This document shows positions 54,883 through 63,131 of a stretch of DNA of 64,000 bases, piece after piece (the first letter of the stretch is position 1; each line of letters opens with the position of its first letter). The position numbers were made by a program, and so were the translations under genes. This stretch comes from Arthrobacter sp. 18067 (GTDB taxonomy: Bacteria > Actinomycetota > Actinomycetes > Actinomycetales > Micrococcaceae). The stretch spans positions 62,001 to 126,000 of the forward strand of contig NZ_CACSJJ010000001.1 in NCBI RefSeq assembly GCF_902706295.1, read 5' to 3'. A model generated the notes under the pieces. It did no database searches. It worked only from the letters and a program-made list of their open reading frames with translations, and was not told the origin of the DNA.

Positions 54883-55428
54883 TTAGACCGCTCGCTTCCT
54901 TAGCCGACGACGTTCCCGCTCAGAGAGTCCGCCCCAAATACCGAACCGCTCGTCATTGGCGAGGGCGTACTCCAAGCACTGCGAACGGACGTTGCACGCT
55001 CCGCAGACCTTTTTGGCGTCCCTCGTTGATCCACCCTTTTCGGGGAAGAAAGCTTCCGGATCGGTCTGCGCGCACAGCGCATCAGTCTGCCAACCAAGTT
55101 CGCCTTCGTCATCGAAATCGCCTTGGCCGGGAAGGCCGATCCACACGGGCTGACCCGGTGTTTCAAGCGGACGACGCAACTCCATGGGAGGGTCATCCAC
55201 ATCTTCGTCCGGTCCAGCGGGCAGGTCACCGATCAGCGCTTCGTGTGCGGCCAGGAGGGCAGTTGCCTGATCCTCCAAAGAGTCCTGCACATTCTGGTTG
55301 TATCGGTCTGCCGCTTCCGGGTCCGCTGGGTCGACGTACCAATCCCCCGGTACTTCCCGCGAACGGTATTTCACCGACGCATGTTCTGCGACGACTGCAT
55401 CTTCCTGGATACGCAACGCTTGCCCCAT
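54883..55428 (-). CDS. WhiB-family iron-sulfur regulator (WhiB2-like)
   Basis: A 181-residue WhiB protein with the four cluster-binding Cys at 119, 142, 145 and 151 (ALCAQTDPEAFFPEKGG ... CGACNVRSQC), the GIWGGLSERERRR turn and a basic C-terminal tail. The ~110-residue acidic N-terminal extension is much longer than usual WhiB2 (~80-120 aa in total), so an internal start cannot be excluded. Context (DUF3499, zincin-like gene, LCP, manA, purK-purE) matches the region where mycobacteria encode WhiB2/WhmD, a septation regulator. It is followed closely by the glycosyltransferase gene. Confidence 0.92.
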   Translation of the reverse strand: MGQALRIQEDAVVAEHASVKYRSREVPGDWYVDPADPEAADRYNQNVQDSLEDQATALLAAHEALIGDLPAGPDEDVDDPPMELRRPLETPGQPVWIGLPGQGDFDDEGELGWQTDALCAQTDPEAFFPEKGGSTRDAKKVCGACNVRSQCLEYALANDERFGIWGGLSERERRRLRKRAV

Positions 55429-55805
55429 GGCGTCCCTCCTGATTTTGCAGCTGCTGCTTGGATTTATTTCCGATTCCCGGCGACGTTCCGGTCATCTGTG
55501 CAGCGGCGTTTGATTACTAATTACACGCGTGTAACTACCCGCCAGTCAAGCCGCGCCGGGATAATAATCAAGAATCTGTAGAAACGTGGGATGCGCCACG
55601 CCCAACATTTTGGCGGCGACGCCGCGTGTACTCGCGGCAAATGGGAGCCCCGCATCGATTTACATGAACTTTCATTGAATTTCCGCGGAAAATAACAGAG
55701 ACGCCTCAAAGCCCCCAACGATTGGACAAAATCGTATGTGGCGCAATTCACAATCGTCCAGCCAACCCCAAGGACGGCGCGGGATCACCGTGGCAAGATT
55801 GACGC
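55429..55805. promoter_or_regulatory. whiB upstream region with palindrome, AT-richer than neighbours
   Basis: This 377-bp gap between divergent whiB and TIGR03089 genes has no gene. It is less GC-rich than its surroundings and contains a perfect palindrome TTACACGCGTGTAA (55521-55534), about 93 bp upstream of whiB, and a second GC-rich inverted stretch GGCGGCGACGCCGC near 55611. It probably carries promoters in both directions. The 14-bp palindrome could be an operator; it is not a BldD-type site. Confidence 0.6.
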
Positions 55806-56501
55806 ATGAGCATCCCGGCAGTGAACCTGATGACCACCCTGCGATCCGGACATTCAACCTCACCACGACTCACTTGGTACGGTCCCGACTCCGAACGGGT
55901 AGAGCTCTCGGGCCGGGTCCTGGATAACTGGGTAGCCAAGACCAGCAACCTCCTGCAGGATGAACTGGACGCCGAACCCGGAACGGCAATCCGCCTGGAC
56001 CTTCCGGCGCACTGGAAGTCCTTTGTCTGGGCATTGGCGGCGTGGCAACTCGGGATGGAAGTGGTCTTTGACGAGACCCCGGCGGATCTTTTGGTCACAG
56101 ACAAGCCCGACGACGGCGCCGGGGCCGGCTTCGACGCTGTCGTCGCCGTACCGCTCGCTGCACTTGCGATGCGCTGGCCGGGAGAGCTGCCATCCGGCGT
56201 CGTGGATTACGCGGCGGAAGTCCGCTCCCATGGGGACGTCTTCATGGCGCACAATGACCCCGGGGCGGAGTTGCCGGCAGTGCGGGGCGCATCAGCGCTC
56301 ACGCACGAAGCCCTCATCGACGGTTTTGCCGTCGGGCAGGAACCTGGCGTACGCCTTCTGGTTCGCGCCGCCGAAGGCTTGGAACCCTGCCTTGCAGCGT
56401 CGCTGGGTGCCTGGAAGGAAGATGGCTCAGTAGTGCTGGTACATCCGGACCTGGAAGTCACCGAGCACCTGCTGGAGAATGAGCGCGTCAGCCGTTCTTG
56501 A
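55806..56501 (+). CDS. TIGR03089 family protein
   Basis: A 231-residue protein recognised as TIGR03089, an actinobacterial family distantly related to the N-terminal part of AMP-binding enzymes but lacking the adenylation motif. Segments such as LTWYGPDSERVELSGRVLDNWVAKTSNLLQDELDAEPG and LPAHWKSFVWALAAWQLGMEVVF are typical. ATG 55806 is used. It overlaps the end of the convergent GtrA gene by 14 bp. Function unknown. Confidence 0.85.
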   Translation: MSIPAVNLMTTLRSGHSTSPRLTWYGPDSERVELSGRVLDNWVAKTSNLLQDELDAEPGTAIRLDLPAHWKSFVWALAAWQLGMEVVFDETPADLLVTDKPDDGAGAGFDAVVAVPLAALAMRWPGELPSGVVDYAAEVRSHGDVFMAHNDPGAELPAVRGASALTHEALIDGFAVGQEPGVRLLVRAAEGLEPCLAASLGAWKEDGSVVLVHPDLEVTEHLLENERVSRS

Positions 56502-57057
56502 TCGAGGGGAACTCGCCGGTGGCCGGGTTGGCAGCACTTGTTTCCGCGCCGGTCTTGGCCTTGTGGTGAAGCTCGATGATCTCGTGGTCGTGTGAGAACT
56601 CGGGCTCTGCATCCAGTTCTTCGTTGAACACCCAGAACCGGTATGCGAAGAAGCGGAAGATGGTGCCCAGGATGAGGCCCACAACGCTGCCGGCGATGAA
56701 CAGCGAAGGCTTGTCATTGAGGTCCAGGATGTATTTGGCGAACCACACGCAACCAGACGCAATCAGGAGGCCCACGAGGTTCATGATGGCAAACAGCACC
56801 GCTTCACGAACCACGTTGGCTTGCTTGCGGTGGCGGAAGGTCCAGAAACGGTTTGCGACCCAGGAGAAAACGCTGGCAACAATCGTTGCAATGGCCTTTG
56901 CCCACACTTCACTGCCGTGCATCGGACCGGAGAAGAGCCAGATGAAAACGGCCGAGTCAATAACAAAAGCAACACCGCCGACGGCGCCGAACTTTGCTAC
57001 CTCACGCCAAAAAAGCGAGGCAAGTCCGCGGATGCGATCTGCAAGTGTGGTGATCAT
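56488..57057 (-). CDS. GtrA-family membrane protein
   Basis: A 189-residue protein with four membrane helices (about residues 22-43, 50-72, 85-107, 117-140), FGAVGGVAFVIDSAVFIWL and IFRFFAYRFWVF being family landmarks. GtrA proteins are thought to flip or help polyprenyl-linked sugars, which fits the nearby glycosyltransferases and mannosyl-pathway genes. ATG 57057 is preceded by GGAGGGTC. The C-terminal tail is hydrophilic and acidic. Confidence 0.9.
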   Translation of the reverse strand: MITTLADRIRGLASLFWREVAKFGAVGGVAFVIDSAVFIWLFSGPMHGSEVWAKAIATIVASVFSWVANRFWTFRHRKQANVVREAVLFAIMNLVGLLIASGCVWFAKYILDLNDKPSLFIAGSVVGLILGTIFRFFAYRFWVFNEELDAEPEFSHDHEIIELHHKAKTGAETSAANPATGEFPSIKNG

Positions 57058-57236
57058 GACCCTCCATGGCCGTTGAAAAGTGGGCCGATGGGCCAAACCC
57101 ATTTTAGCGCCGATTTCCAAGCGCTGCCTTTGGACGGGCTGTGAGAACGCCGATACTGGCGCTTCACGCAGCGAAAAACGGGCCCGAATGGCGGCAGAAT
57201 CAGTGATCCTGCCGCCGGTTCGGTAGGCTGAACATT

Positions 57237-58424
57237 GTGACTTTTCCAGTAATTGGCGTTGTTGGCGGCGGCCAGCTCGCACGAATGATGGCTCCGCCCG
57301 CTACCGCCCTGGGCTTCGAACTGCGTGTTTTGGCCGAGGGTGAGGACGTTTCGGCTGTAGCCGCGGTGGCCTCAGCCCCGATCGGTGACTACAAGGACCT
57401 GGAGGCTCTCCTTGAGTTCTCCAAGGGCCTGGACGTGCTGACCTTCGACCACGAGCATGTCCCCACCGAACACCTGCAGGCCCTGTTGGATGCAGGCGTT
57501 AACGTGCAGCCTGGCCCTGATGCCTTGGTCAATGCCCAGGACAAGCTGGTCATGAGGGCTGCGATCGACCGCCTCGGCCTTCCCAACCCGGAGTGGTCAG
57601 CAGTCAACACCGTCGAAGAGCTCGTGGATTTCGGCGACAGGATCGGCTGGCCCGTCGTCTTGAAGACGCCCCGCGGTGGCTATGACGGCAAGGGAGTCAG
57701 GATCGTTGACTCCCCGGAAGAAGCCGTGGAAACTGCCGACTGGTTCCAGGCCATGAGCCCCCTGCTGGCCGAAGCCAAGGTGGACTTCAGCCGCGAACTC
57801 TCCGCCCTGGTGGCCCGTACTCCCAGCGGCGAGTCCCGGGCATGGCCCGTGGTCCACACCATCCAGGTGGACGGGGTCTGCGACGAAGTCATCGCACCGG
57901 CCCAGAACATTCCCCTTGAGGTGGCAGCTGCCGCCGAAGAAGCTGCGCTGCGCATCGCCAACGAACTTGGCGTCACCGGAGTCATGGCTGCAGAGCTGTT
58001 TGAAACCCCGGGTGTCGGAGCAGGCTTCCTCATCAACGAACTTGCCATGCGCCCGCACAACACGGGTCACTGGACGCAGGACGGTTCCATCACCAGCCAG
58101 TTCGAACAGCACCTTCGGGCTGTGCTGGACCTGCCGCTCGGCGCTACCGACGCGTTGGCCCCGGTGGTGGTCATGAAGAACTTCCTCGGCGGCGAAAACC
58201 AGGACCTCTTCAAGGCCTTCCCGATGGCTTTGGCCTACGAACCGGCAGCGAAGGTCCACTCTTACGGCAAGTCCGTTCGCCCCGGCCGCAAGATCGGCCA
58301 CGTCAACCTCGTCGGCAGCTCGGTTTCCGACGTCGACTCCGTCCGCCAGCGCGCCACAGCCGTTGCAGACATCATCCGTGACGGCCGCATGCCGGCGCAG
58401 ACTACCTCCGAGGAGACCGCATGA
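57237..58424 (+). CDS. purK: N5-carboxyaminoimidazole ribonucleotide synthase
   Basis: A 395-residue ATP-grasp enzyme converting AIR, bicarbonate and ATP to N5-CAIR in purine synthesis. Seen are [18 protein letters not shown] at the start, [19 protein letters not shown] (ATP loop), [21 protein letters not shown] and [19 protein letters not shown] 57237 fits. purE starts inside its last bases (ATGA overlap), so the two are coupled. Confidence 0.97.
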   Translation: MTFPVIGVVGGGQLARMMAPPATALGFELRVLAEGEDVSAVAAVASAPIGDYKDLEALLEFSKGLDVLTFDHEHVPTEHLQALLDAGVNVQPGPDALVNAQDKLVMRAAIDRLGLPNPEWSAVNTVEELVDFGDRIGWPVVLKTPRGGYDGKGVRIVDSPEEAVETADWFQAMSPLLAEAKVDFSRELSALVARTPSGESRAWPVVHTIQVDGVCDEVIAPAQNIPLEVAAAAEEAALRIANELGVTGVMAAELFETPGVGAGFLINELAMRPHNTGHWTQDGSITSQFEQHLRAVLDLPLGATDALAPVVVMKNFLGGENQDLFKAFPMALAYEPAAKVHSYGKSVRPGRKIGHVNLVGSSVSDVDSVRQRATAVADIIRDGRMPAQTTSEETA

Positions 58425-58984
58425 CGTCAGAATCAACAGCCCCGCTGGTAGGGCTCGTGATGGGTTCGGATTCCGATTGGCCGGTCATGGAGGCCGCCGC
58501 GGACGCCTTGGCCGAGTTCGGCATCCCGTTCGAAGCGGACGTCGTTTCGGCACACCGCATGCCCACGGAAATGATCCGTTACGGCCAGACGGCCCATGAA
58601 CGTGGTCTCCGGGTCATCATCGCCGGTGCCGGCGGCGCAGCGCACCTCCCTGGCATGCTTGCCTCGGTCACACCCCTCCCCGTGATCGGCGTTCCGGTTC
58701 CCCTGAAGACCCTGGATGGCATGGATTCCCTCCTGTCCATCGTGCAGATGCCCGCGGGCGTACCGGTGGCCACGGTGTCCATCGCCGGTGCACGCAACGC
58801 TGGTCTCCTTGCCGTGCGCGTGCTGGCCTCCGGAACGGACGAACTTGCGTCAAAGCTCCGTGCGGACCTGCTCACGTTTGCCCAGGAACTGAACGACGTC
58901 GCCACCAAGAAGGGCGAAAACCTTCGGCGCAAAGTGGAAGAAGTCTTCTCCCCCGCCAACGCCTCAGCCCGGAGCTCCCGCTAG
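58421..58984 (+). CDS. purE: N5-carboxyaminoimidazole ribonucleotide mutase
   Basis: A 187-residue enzyme converting N5-CAIR to CAIR. Family landmarks [31 protein letters not shown] and the [12 protein letters not shown] loop are present. ATG 58421 overlaps the purK stop. The LCP gene follows 11 bp downstream, so purine and cell-wall genes may be co-transcribed. Confidence 0.97.
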   Translation: MTSESTAPLVGLVMGSDSDWPVMEAAADALAEFGIPFEADVVSAHRMPTEMIRYGQTAHERGLRVIIAGAGGAAHLPGMLASVTPLPVIGVPVPLKTLDGMDSLLSIVQMPAGVPVATVSIAGARNAGLLAVRVLASGTDELASKLRADLLTFAQELNDVATKKGENLRRKVEEVFSPANASARSSR

Positions 58985-58995
58985 GAAGGCAGCGG

Positions 58996-60621
58996 TTGAC
59001 TACCATGCACAAGACCTCGAATCAGCCCGGTTCCGCCCTGACTGATCCTGTTCGCTATCCGTCCGGTGCAAGCGCCCCGGTACGGACCAAACGCGCCTTC
59101 GTGCTGGTCCTGCTCACCCTCTTTATCCCCGGCAGCGCCCAGATCGTTGCCGGGGACAGAAAACTTGGCCGGGTGGCGCTGCGCATCACGCTCACCGTGT
59201 GGGCTTTGGCGCTGCTGACCCTCTTCATTGCCTTGGTCAACCGCACCATGCTGCTCAGCATCGTCACCCACCCCGTCGGATCCCTCATCATCATCGTGGT
59301 CCTGGTGGCGTTGGCTTTGGGCTGGGCTTACCTGTTCCTCAACACCTTGCGGATCATCAGGCCGACGCTCCTGGCACCGGGAATGCGGCCGATCATTGCC
59401 GTGGTGTTGGCGGTCTCCACCATCCTCGCCAGCGGATCCTTGGGCTACATCGCCTACGTCCTGAACGTGAGCCGCAACGCCATCGGGAGCATCTTCAATG
59501 CCGGTCCGGCCATCGATCCGGTGGACGGACGCTACAACTTCCTCATGATGGGTGGCGACGCCGGGGACGACCGGACGGGCCGCCGCCCGGACAGCCTTTC
59601 TGTGATCAGCGTCGACGCCAAAACGGGCGAGAGCGCCATCATCTCCGTCCCCCGCAACCTCCAGAACGCCCAGTTCAGCGAGGGCTCGCCCATGCGCGAG
59701 GTTTACCCCGAGGGCTACAACTGCGGCGACGAATGCCTCATCAATGCCGTCAACACCGAAGTCACCAACAACTACCAGGACCTCTACCCCGGTGTTGCCG
59801 ATCCTGGTGCGCAGGCCACGCTTGAAGCCGTATCAGGCACCTTGGGCATCACGGTCCAGGCTTACGTCCTGGTGGACATGGACGGGTTCGCCAAGCTCAT
59901 CGACGCGATGGGTGGAATCCGCATCAAGGCCGGCGGCTGGGTTCCCATCAGTGGTCCCGTCACCGACGAGGCCAACGGAATCCACGGCATGCCCGATGGC
60001 TGGATCCCCGCCGGCGATCAGCACTTGGATGGCTTCCATGCCCTTTGGTACGGCCGTTCCCGCGAGTTCGTGGACGACTACGCCCGTATCGCGCGCCAGC
60101 AGTGCGTGCAGCAGGCCATGCTCAAGCAACTTGATCCGGCCACCCTGCTGACCAAGTTCGAGGACATCGCCAATGCCGGGACCAAGGTGGTCGATTCCAA
60201 TATTTCTTCCAATCAGTTGGGCAGCTTCGTGGACCTCGCGCTGAAGTCGAAGAACCAGCCCGTCAAGCGCCTCACCATCGGGCCTCCGGACTTTGATGCG
60301 TCCTTCTCCACCGTGCCTGACTTCGACCTGATCCACTCCAAGGTCCAGGAAGTCCTGGCGCCAGCCAACAGCCCCAAGGCGGATGATGCCGTCGTGACCC
60401 CCAACGGAGCCGCTGCCGGCACCATCGTGGCTGCAGGACCCCTTGCGGGAAACCTCCCGGCGAGCCAGTTGCCTTCGCCGTCGGCCGATTTCACCCCCGT
60501 GACGACGACGCCCGACGGTACCCCCATCACCGAGGAGCTGTTGAACGGCCTCAAAGCCCAGGGCGACGAGCAGGGCATCCGTGACCTCGTCGCCACCAAC
60601 GGACAGTGCGCACCGCTGTAA
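58996..60621 (+). CDS. LytR-CpsA-Psr (LCP) family cell-wall ligase
   Basis: A 541-residue membrane protein with about three N-terminal helices (residues 30-165) and an extracellular LCP catalytic domain: GRYNFLMMGGDAGDDRTGRRPDSLSVISVD carries the conserved Asp and Arg residues that bind the pyrophosphate of the lipid-linked donor. LCP enzymes attach polysaccharides such as teichoic acid or arabinogalactan to peptidoglycan. The start is TTG 58996 (AAGG six bases upstream); ATG 59005 is the alternative. It lies 11 bp after purE. Confidence 0.92.
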   Translation: MTTMHKTSNQPGSALTDPVRYPSGASAPVRTKRAFVLVLLTLFIPGSAQIVAGDRKLGRVALRITLTVWALALLTLFIALVNRTMLLSIVTHPVGSLIIIVVLVALALGWAYLFLNTLRIIRPTLLAPGMRPIIAVVLAVSTILASGSLGYIAYVLNVSRNAIGSIFNAGPAIDPVDGRYNFLMMGGDAGDDRTGRRPDSLSVISVDAKTGESAIISVPRNLQNAQFSEGSPMREVYPEGYNCGDECLINAVNTEVTNNYQDLYPGVADPGAQATLEAVSGTLGITVQAYVLVDMDGFAKLIDAMGGIRIKAGGWVPISGPVTDEANGIHGMPDGWIPAGDQHLDGFHALWYGRSREFVDDYARIARQQCVQQAMLKQLDPATLLTKFEDIANAGTKVVDSNISSNQLGSFVDLALKSKNQPVKRLTIGPPDFDASFSTVPDFDLIHSKVQEVLAPANSPKADDAVVTPNGAAAGTIVAAGPLAGNLPASQLPSPSADFTPVTTTPDGTPITEELLNGLKAQGDEQGIRDLVATNGQCAPL

Positions 60622-60673
60622 GCTTGCAGGTCCGCTCCACCCACGTTCAGCGCAACGATAAGGACTTTCTTTC

Positions 60674-61924
60674 GTGTACCAAATTGAGAATGTTTTGCGA
60701 CCCTACGCGTGGGGTTCGACGACGGCGATCGCAGACTTGCTCGGGCGGCCGGCATCGGGTGGTCCCGAAGCTGAAATGTGGATTGGAGCCCACCCGGACT
60801 CCCCCTCCACAGCAATTCACCCCAACGGTGCGACACAGCCCTTGAATGCGCTGATCGAATCGGATCCCCTGCACTTCCTCGGTTCCGAAAGCCTGTCTGA
60901 ATTCGGGCCGCGGTTGCCCTTCCTCGCCAAATTGCTGGCGGCCGAGCAGCCACTGTCCCTTCAGGTGCACCCCAGCCTCGAGCAGGCGCAGGAGGGCTTT
61001 GCCCGCGAGAATGCAGCAGGAATCCCCTCAAGCGCCGCCGAACGCAATTACCGCGACGACAACCACAAACCGGAGATGATCTTTGCGTTGACTCCGTTCA
61101 AGGCTCTCTGTGGATTCCGTCCTTCCGCTGGGTCCAAGGCCGTCTTTGAGCATCTTGCCCGCATCCTTGATTCCGCTGCCATCTCTGTTCCGCCCGTTAT
61201 CACGCACGTTGTTTCGGACCTTTCCGCGCCAGACGAGCCCGCTGGCCTGAAGGCAGCCTTCAGCCGCCTCATCGAAGGCGGAAGCCAAGTTTCCGACGCG
61301 ATCAACGAGGTAGTAGCAGTCTTCTCCGCCGGCGCACCACTGGAGCCGCATCGGGAAGCGCTGACGGCAATGCTGGACATCAACGAAGCCTTCCCCGGCG
61401 ACCCCGGCGTCCTCATCTCACTGCTCCTCAACCACCTGTCCCTGGAGCCGGGTGAAGTGGTGTACCTGCCCGCCGGTAATGTCCACGCCTACCTCCACGG
61501 CTTTGGTCTGGAAGTCATGGCTTCCTCAGACAACGTGCTTCGCGGCGGCCTCACACCCAAGCACGTGGACGTTCCGGAGCTGATGAAGACGGTCCGTTTC
61601 GAAGCGCTGGGCGTGCCGCGCATCGAGGCGACGGGAACGGAATTCGGGCAGGAACTGTACCGTCCGCCTTTCAAGGAGTTCCAGCTGCAGCGCATTGAGC
61701 TTGGCCCGGGCGCCGAGCCGGTGCCGCTGGCACAGAACGGTCCCGCCGTCGTCGTGGTGGTTTCCGGTTCCGTGATGCTCGACTCCCCCAAGAGCGACCT
61801 CCTGCTTCAGCGTGGTGCAGCAGCGTTTATCCCCGACGTCGAGGCCCCCGTTAATGTCCATCCTGTCCAAGGCGCATCGGATGTCAGCATTGCATTCGCC
61901 GTGACCACAGGGTTGGGGAACTGA
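60674..61924 (+). CDS. manA: Mannose-6-phosphate isomerase, class I
   Basis: A 416-residue zinc enzyme converting fructose-6-P and mannose-6-P, feeding GDP-mannose and mannosylation. Zinc ligands are seen in LSLQVHPSLEQA (Gln, His), KPEMIFAL (Glu) and PAGNVHAYLHG (His). GTG 60674 has AAGGA eight bases upstream. The FemAB gene follows after 3 bp. The neighbouring protein mannosyltransferase at 37 kb is a plausible consumer of the downstream sugar. Confidence 0.96.
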   Translation: MYQIENVLRPYAWGSTTAIADLLGRPASGGPEAEMWIGAHPDSPSTAIHPNGATQPLNALIESDPLHFLGSESLSEFGPRLPFLAKLLAAEQPLSLQVHPSLEQAQEGFARENAAGIPSSAAERNYRDDNHKPEMIFALTPFKALCGFRPSAGSKAVFEHLARILDSAAISVPPVITHVVSDLSAPDEPAGLKAAFSRLIEGGSQVSDAINEVVAVFSAGAPLEPHREALTAMLDINEAFPGDPGVLISLLLNHLSLEPGEVVYLPAGNVHAYLHGFGLEVMASSDNVLRGGLTPKHVDVPELMKTVRFEALGVPRIEATGTEFGQELYRPPFKEFQLQRIELGPGAEPVPLAQNGPAVVVVVSGSVMLDSPKSDLLLQRGAAAFIPDVEAPVNVHPVQGASDVSIAFAVTTGLGN

Positions 61925-61927
61925 TTC

Positions 61928-62863
61928 ATGGAGTTTTTCCTGCAAACCCCGGCATGGGCTGCTGTCCAGCGTTCCTTGGGACGCCGTGTCCATGAAGAGT
62001 CCGGCCCGGGCTGGAGCTTCCTCGCGATCGAGGAAAAGAATCCCGCTGGCAAAGTCATTTACGCCCCCTACGGCCCCGTCGCGGAGTCTGTCGAAGCGTT
62101 CGACGCCGCCACCGCTGCCTTGGTGGCATTGGCCAGGAAGGAGCATGCGGTCTTCGTCCGGATGGAGCCTGCGGCTGCAGGTTTCACAGCATCCGACGCC
62201 GATCCTCACCTCTGGGCGCGCGGCTTCCGGCCGGCGCCAGTCAACCAGCAGCCCGAGCTGAGTTGGATCGTGGACCTGGACGGTGATTTCAAGGACGTCC
62301 TGGCGGGCATGAAGCCCACCAACCGGAACCTGTACCGGAATATCCACAAGAAGGGCGTGACGTTCCGGGCTTCCCAGGACCCCGCCGATATTTCCGTGCT
62401 CCTCCACTTCCTCCACCTGACCGCTGCCCGGAACGGTTTCAAACCCCAGAGCGATGAATACCTCACCCAGGTAGCCGACTCCCTGCTGCCCTCGGGCGCG
62501 GGAACGCTCTTCGTCGCGGAGCTGGAGGGCGAACCGATCGCCGCAGCCTTCGCCTACGACTCCGCGGACACCCGCGTCTACGCCCACGCAGCACTGGACG
62601 ATACCCACCGCAAGCTCAGTGCAGGCATTCCCCTTCTGGTAACGCTCATGGCCGACGCCAAGGAGAAGGGCCTCAAGCACGTGGACCTCTGGGGCGTTGC
62701 GCCGGAGGACCAGCCGGACCACAAATGGGCTGGCTTCACGGCTTTCAAGAAGTCCTTCGGCGGCCGCGAAGTCTCCTACCCCGGCACATGGGACCTCCCG
62801 GTGAACAAACTCCGCTATAGCGCCTACCAATGGGCCAGAAAGCTCCGCGACAAGCTGCGCTAA
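61928..62863 (+). CDS. FemAB-like aminoacyltransferase (peptidoglycan branch)
   Basis: A 311-residue protein of the FemABX/GNAT fold, recognised from GMKPTNRNLYRNIHKKGVTFR and LYDDTHRKLSAGIPLLVTLMADAKEKGLKHVDLWGV. Such enzymes add amino acids from aminoacyl-tRNA to the peptide of peptidoglycan precursors; the amino acid used here is unknown. ATG 61928 lies 3 bp after manA, so they are translated together. Similar to MurM/FemX-like proteins and to vancomycin-type enzymes only at the fold level. Confidence 0.88.
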   Translation: MEFFLQTPAWAAVQRSLGRRVHEESGPGWSFLAIEEKNPAGKVIYAPYGPVAESVEAFDAATAALVALARKEHAVFVRMEPAAAGFTASDADPHLWARGFRPAPVNQQPELSWIVDLDGDFKDVLAGMKPTNRNLYRNIHKKGVTFRASQDPADISVLLHFLHLTAARNGFKPQSDEYLTQVADSLLPSGAGTLFVAELEGEPIAAAFAYDSADTRVYAHAALDDTHRKLSAGIPLLVTLMADAKEKGLKHVDLWGVAPEDQPDHKWAGFTAFKKSFGGREVSYPGTWDLPVNKLRYSAYQWARKLRDKLR

Positions 62864-62920
62864 ACCTTTTCCAGGGGGCTGACCGTGCCGCCACCACCCA
62901 CTTTGAAGTCCGTCGGCGCC

Positions 62921-62949
62921 CCGACACGCCCTAAGTCACGGCGTGTCGG
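62921..62949 (+). terminator. Hairpin after the FemAB gene
   Basis: Exact 10-bp stem CCGACACGCC (62921-62930)/GGCGTGTCGG (62940-62949), loop CTAAGTCAC, about 58 bp after the FemAB stop codon. No T-run follows, so its strength is unclear. Confidence 0.6.
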
Positions 62950-63031
62950 CGGGGACTCCGATCCAAAGTAGGTGAACACGGCACGGCCCTCCCCGCCCTT
63001 TATCAGCGCGAAGCCGAACCTGGCCGGACAC

Positions 63032-63119
63032 ACAGAAGGACGGCGAGTATCGCGAAAGCGGCATCAAATCGACGAGGTACGAGGAGATAGCCGCCGAGCG
63101 ATGCTCGCCGTCCTTCTGT
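63032..63119. other. Long nested hairpin between converging genes
   Basis: Arms 63032-63053 and 63098-63119 pair over 22 positions with a single mismatch; the outer 16 (from ACAGAAGGACGG) are perfect. Inside the 44-nt loop a second stem GCGGC (63058-63062)/GCCGC (63090-63094) forms. The structure ends 12 bp before the glpX stop codon. Candidates are a bidirectional terminator, a structured RNA or a palindromic mobile remnant. No gene is seen in the rest of the gap 62864-63131. Confidence 0.7.
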
Positions 63120-63131
63120 TAGCTGCGGGGG

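Noticed and set aside
55521..55534. BldD-type operator
   Set aside because: Fits the TnACnC...GnGTnA pattern only in part; the centre and spacing differ.
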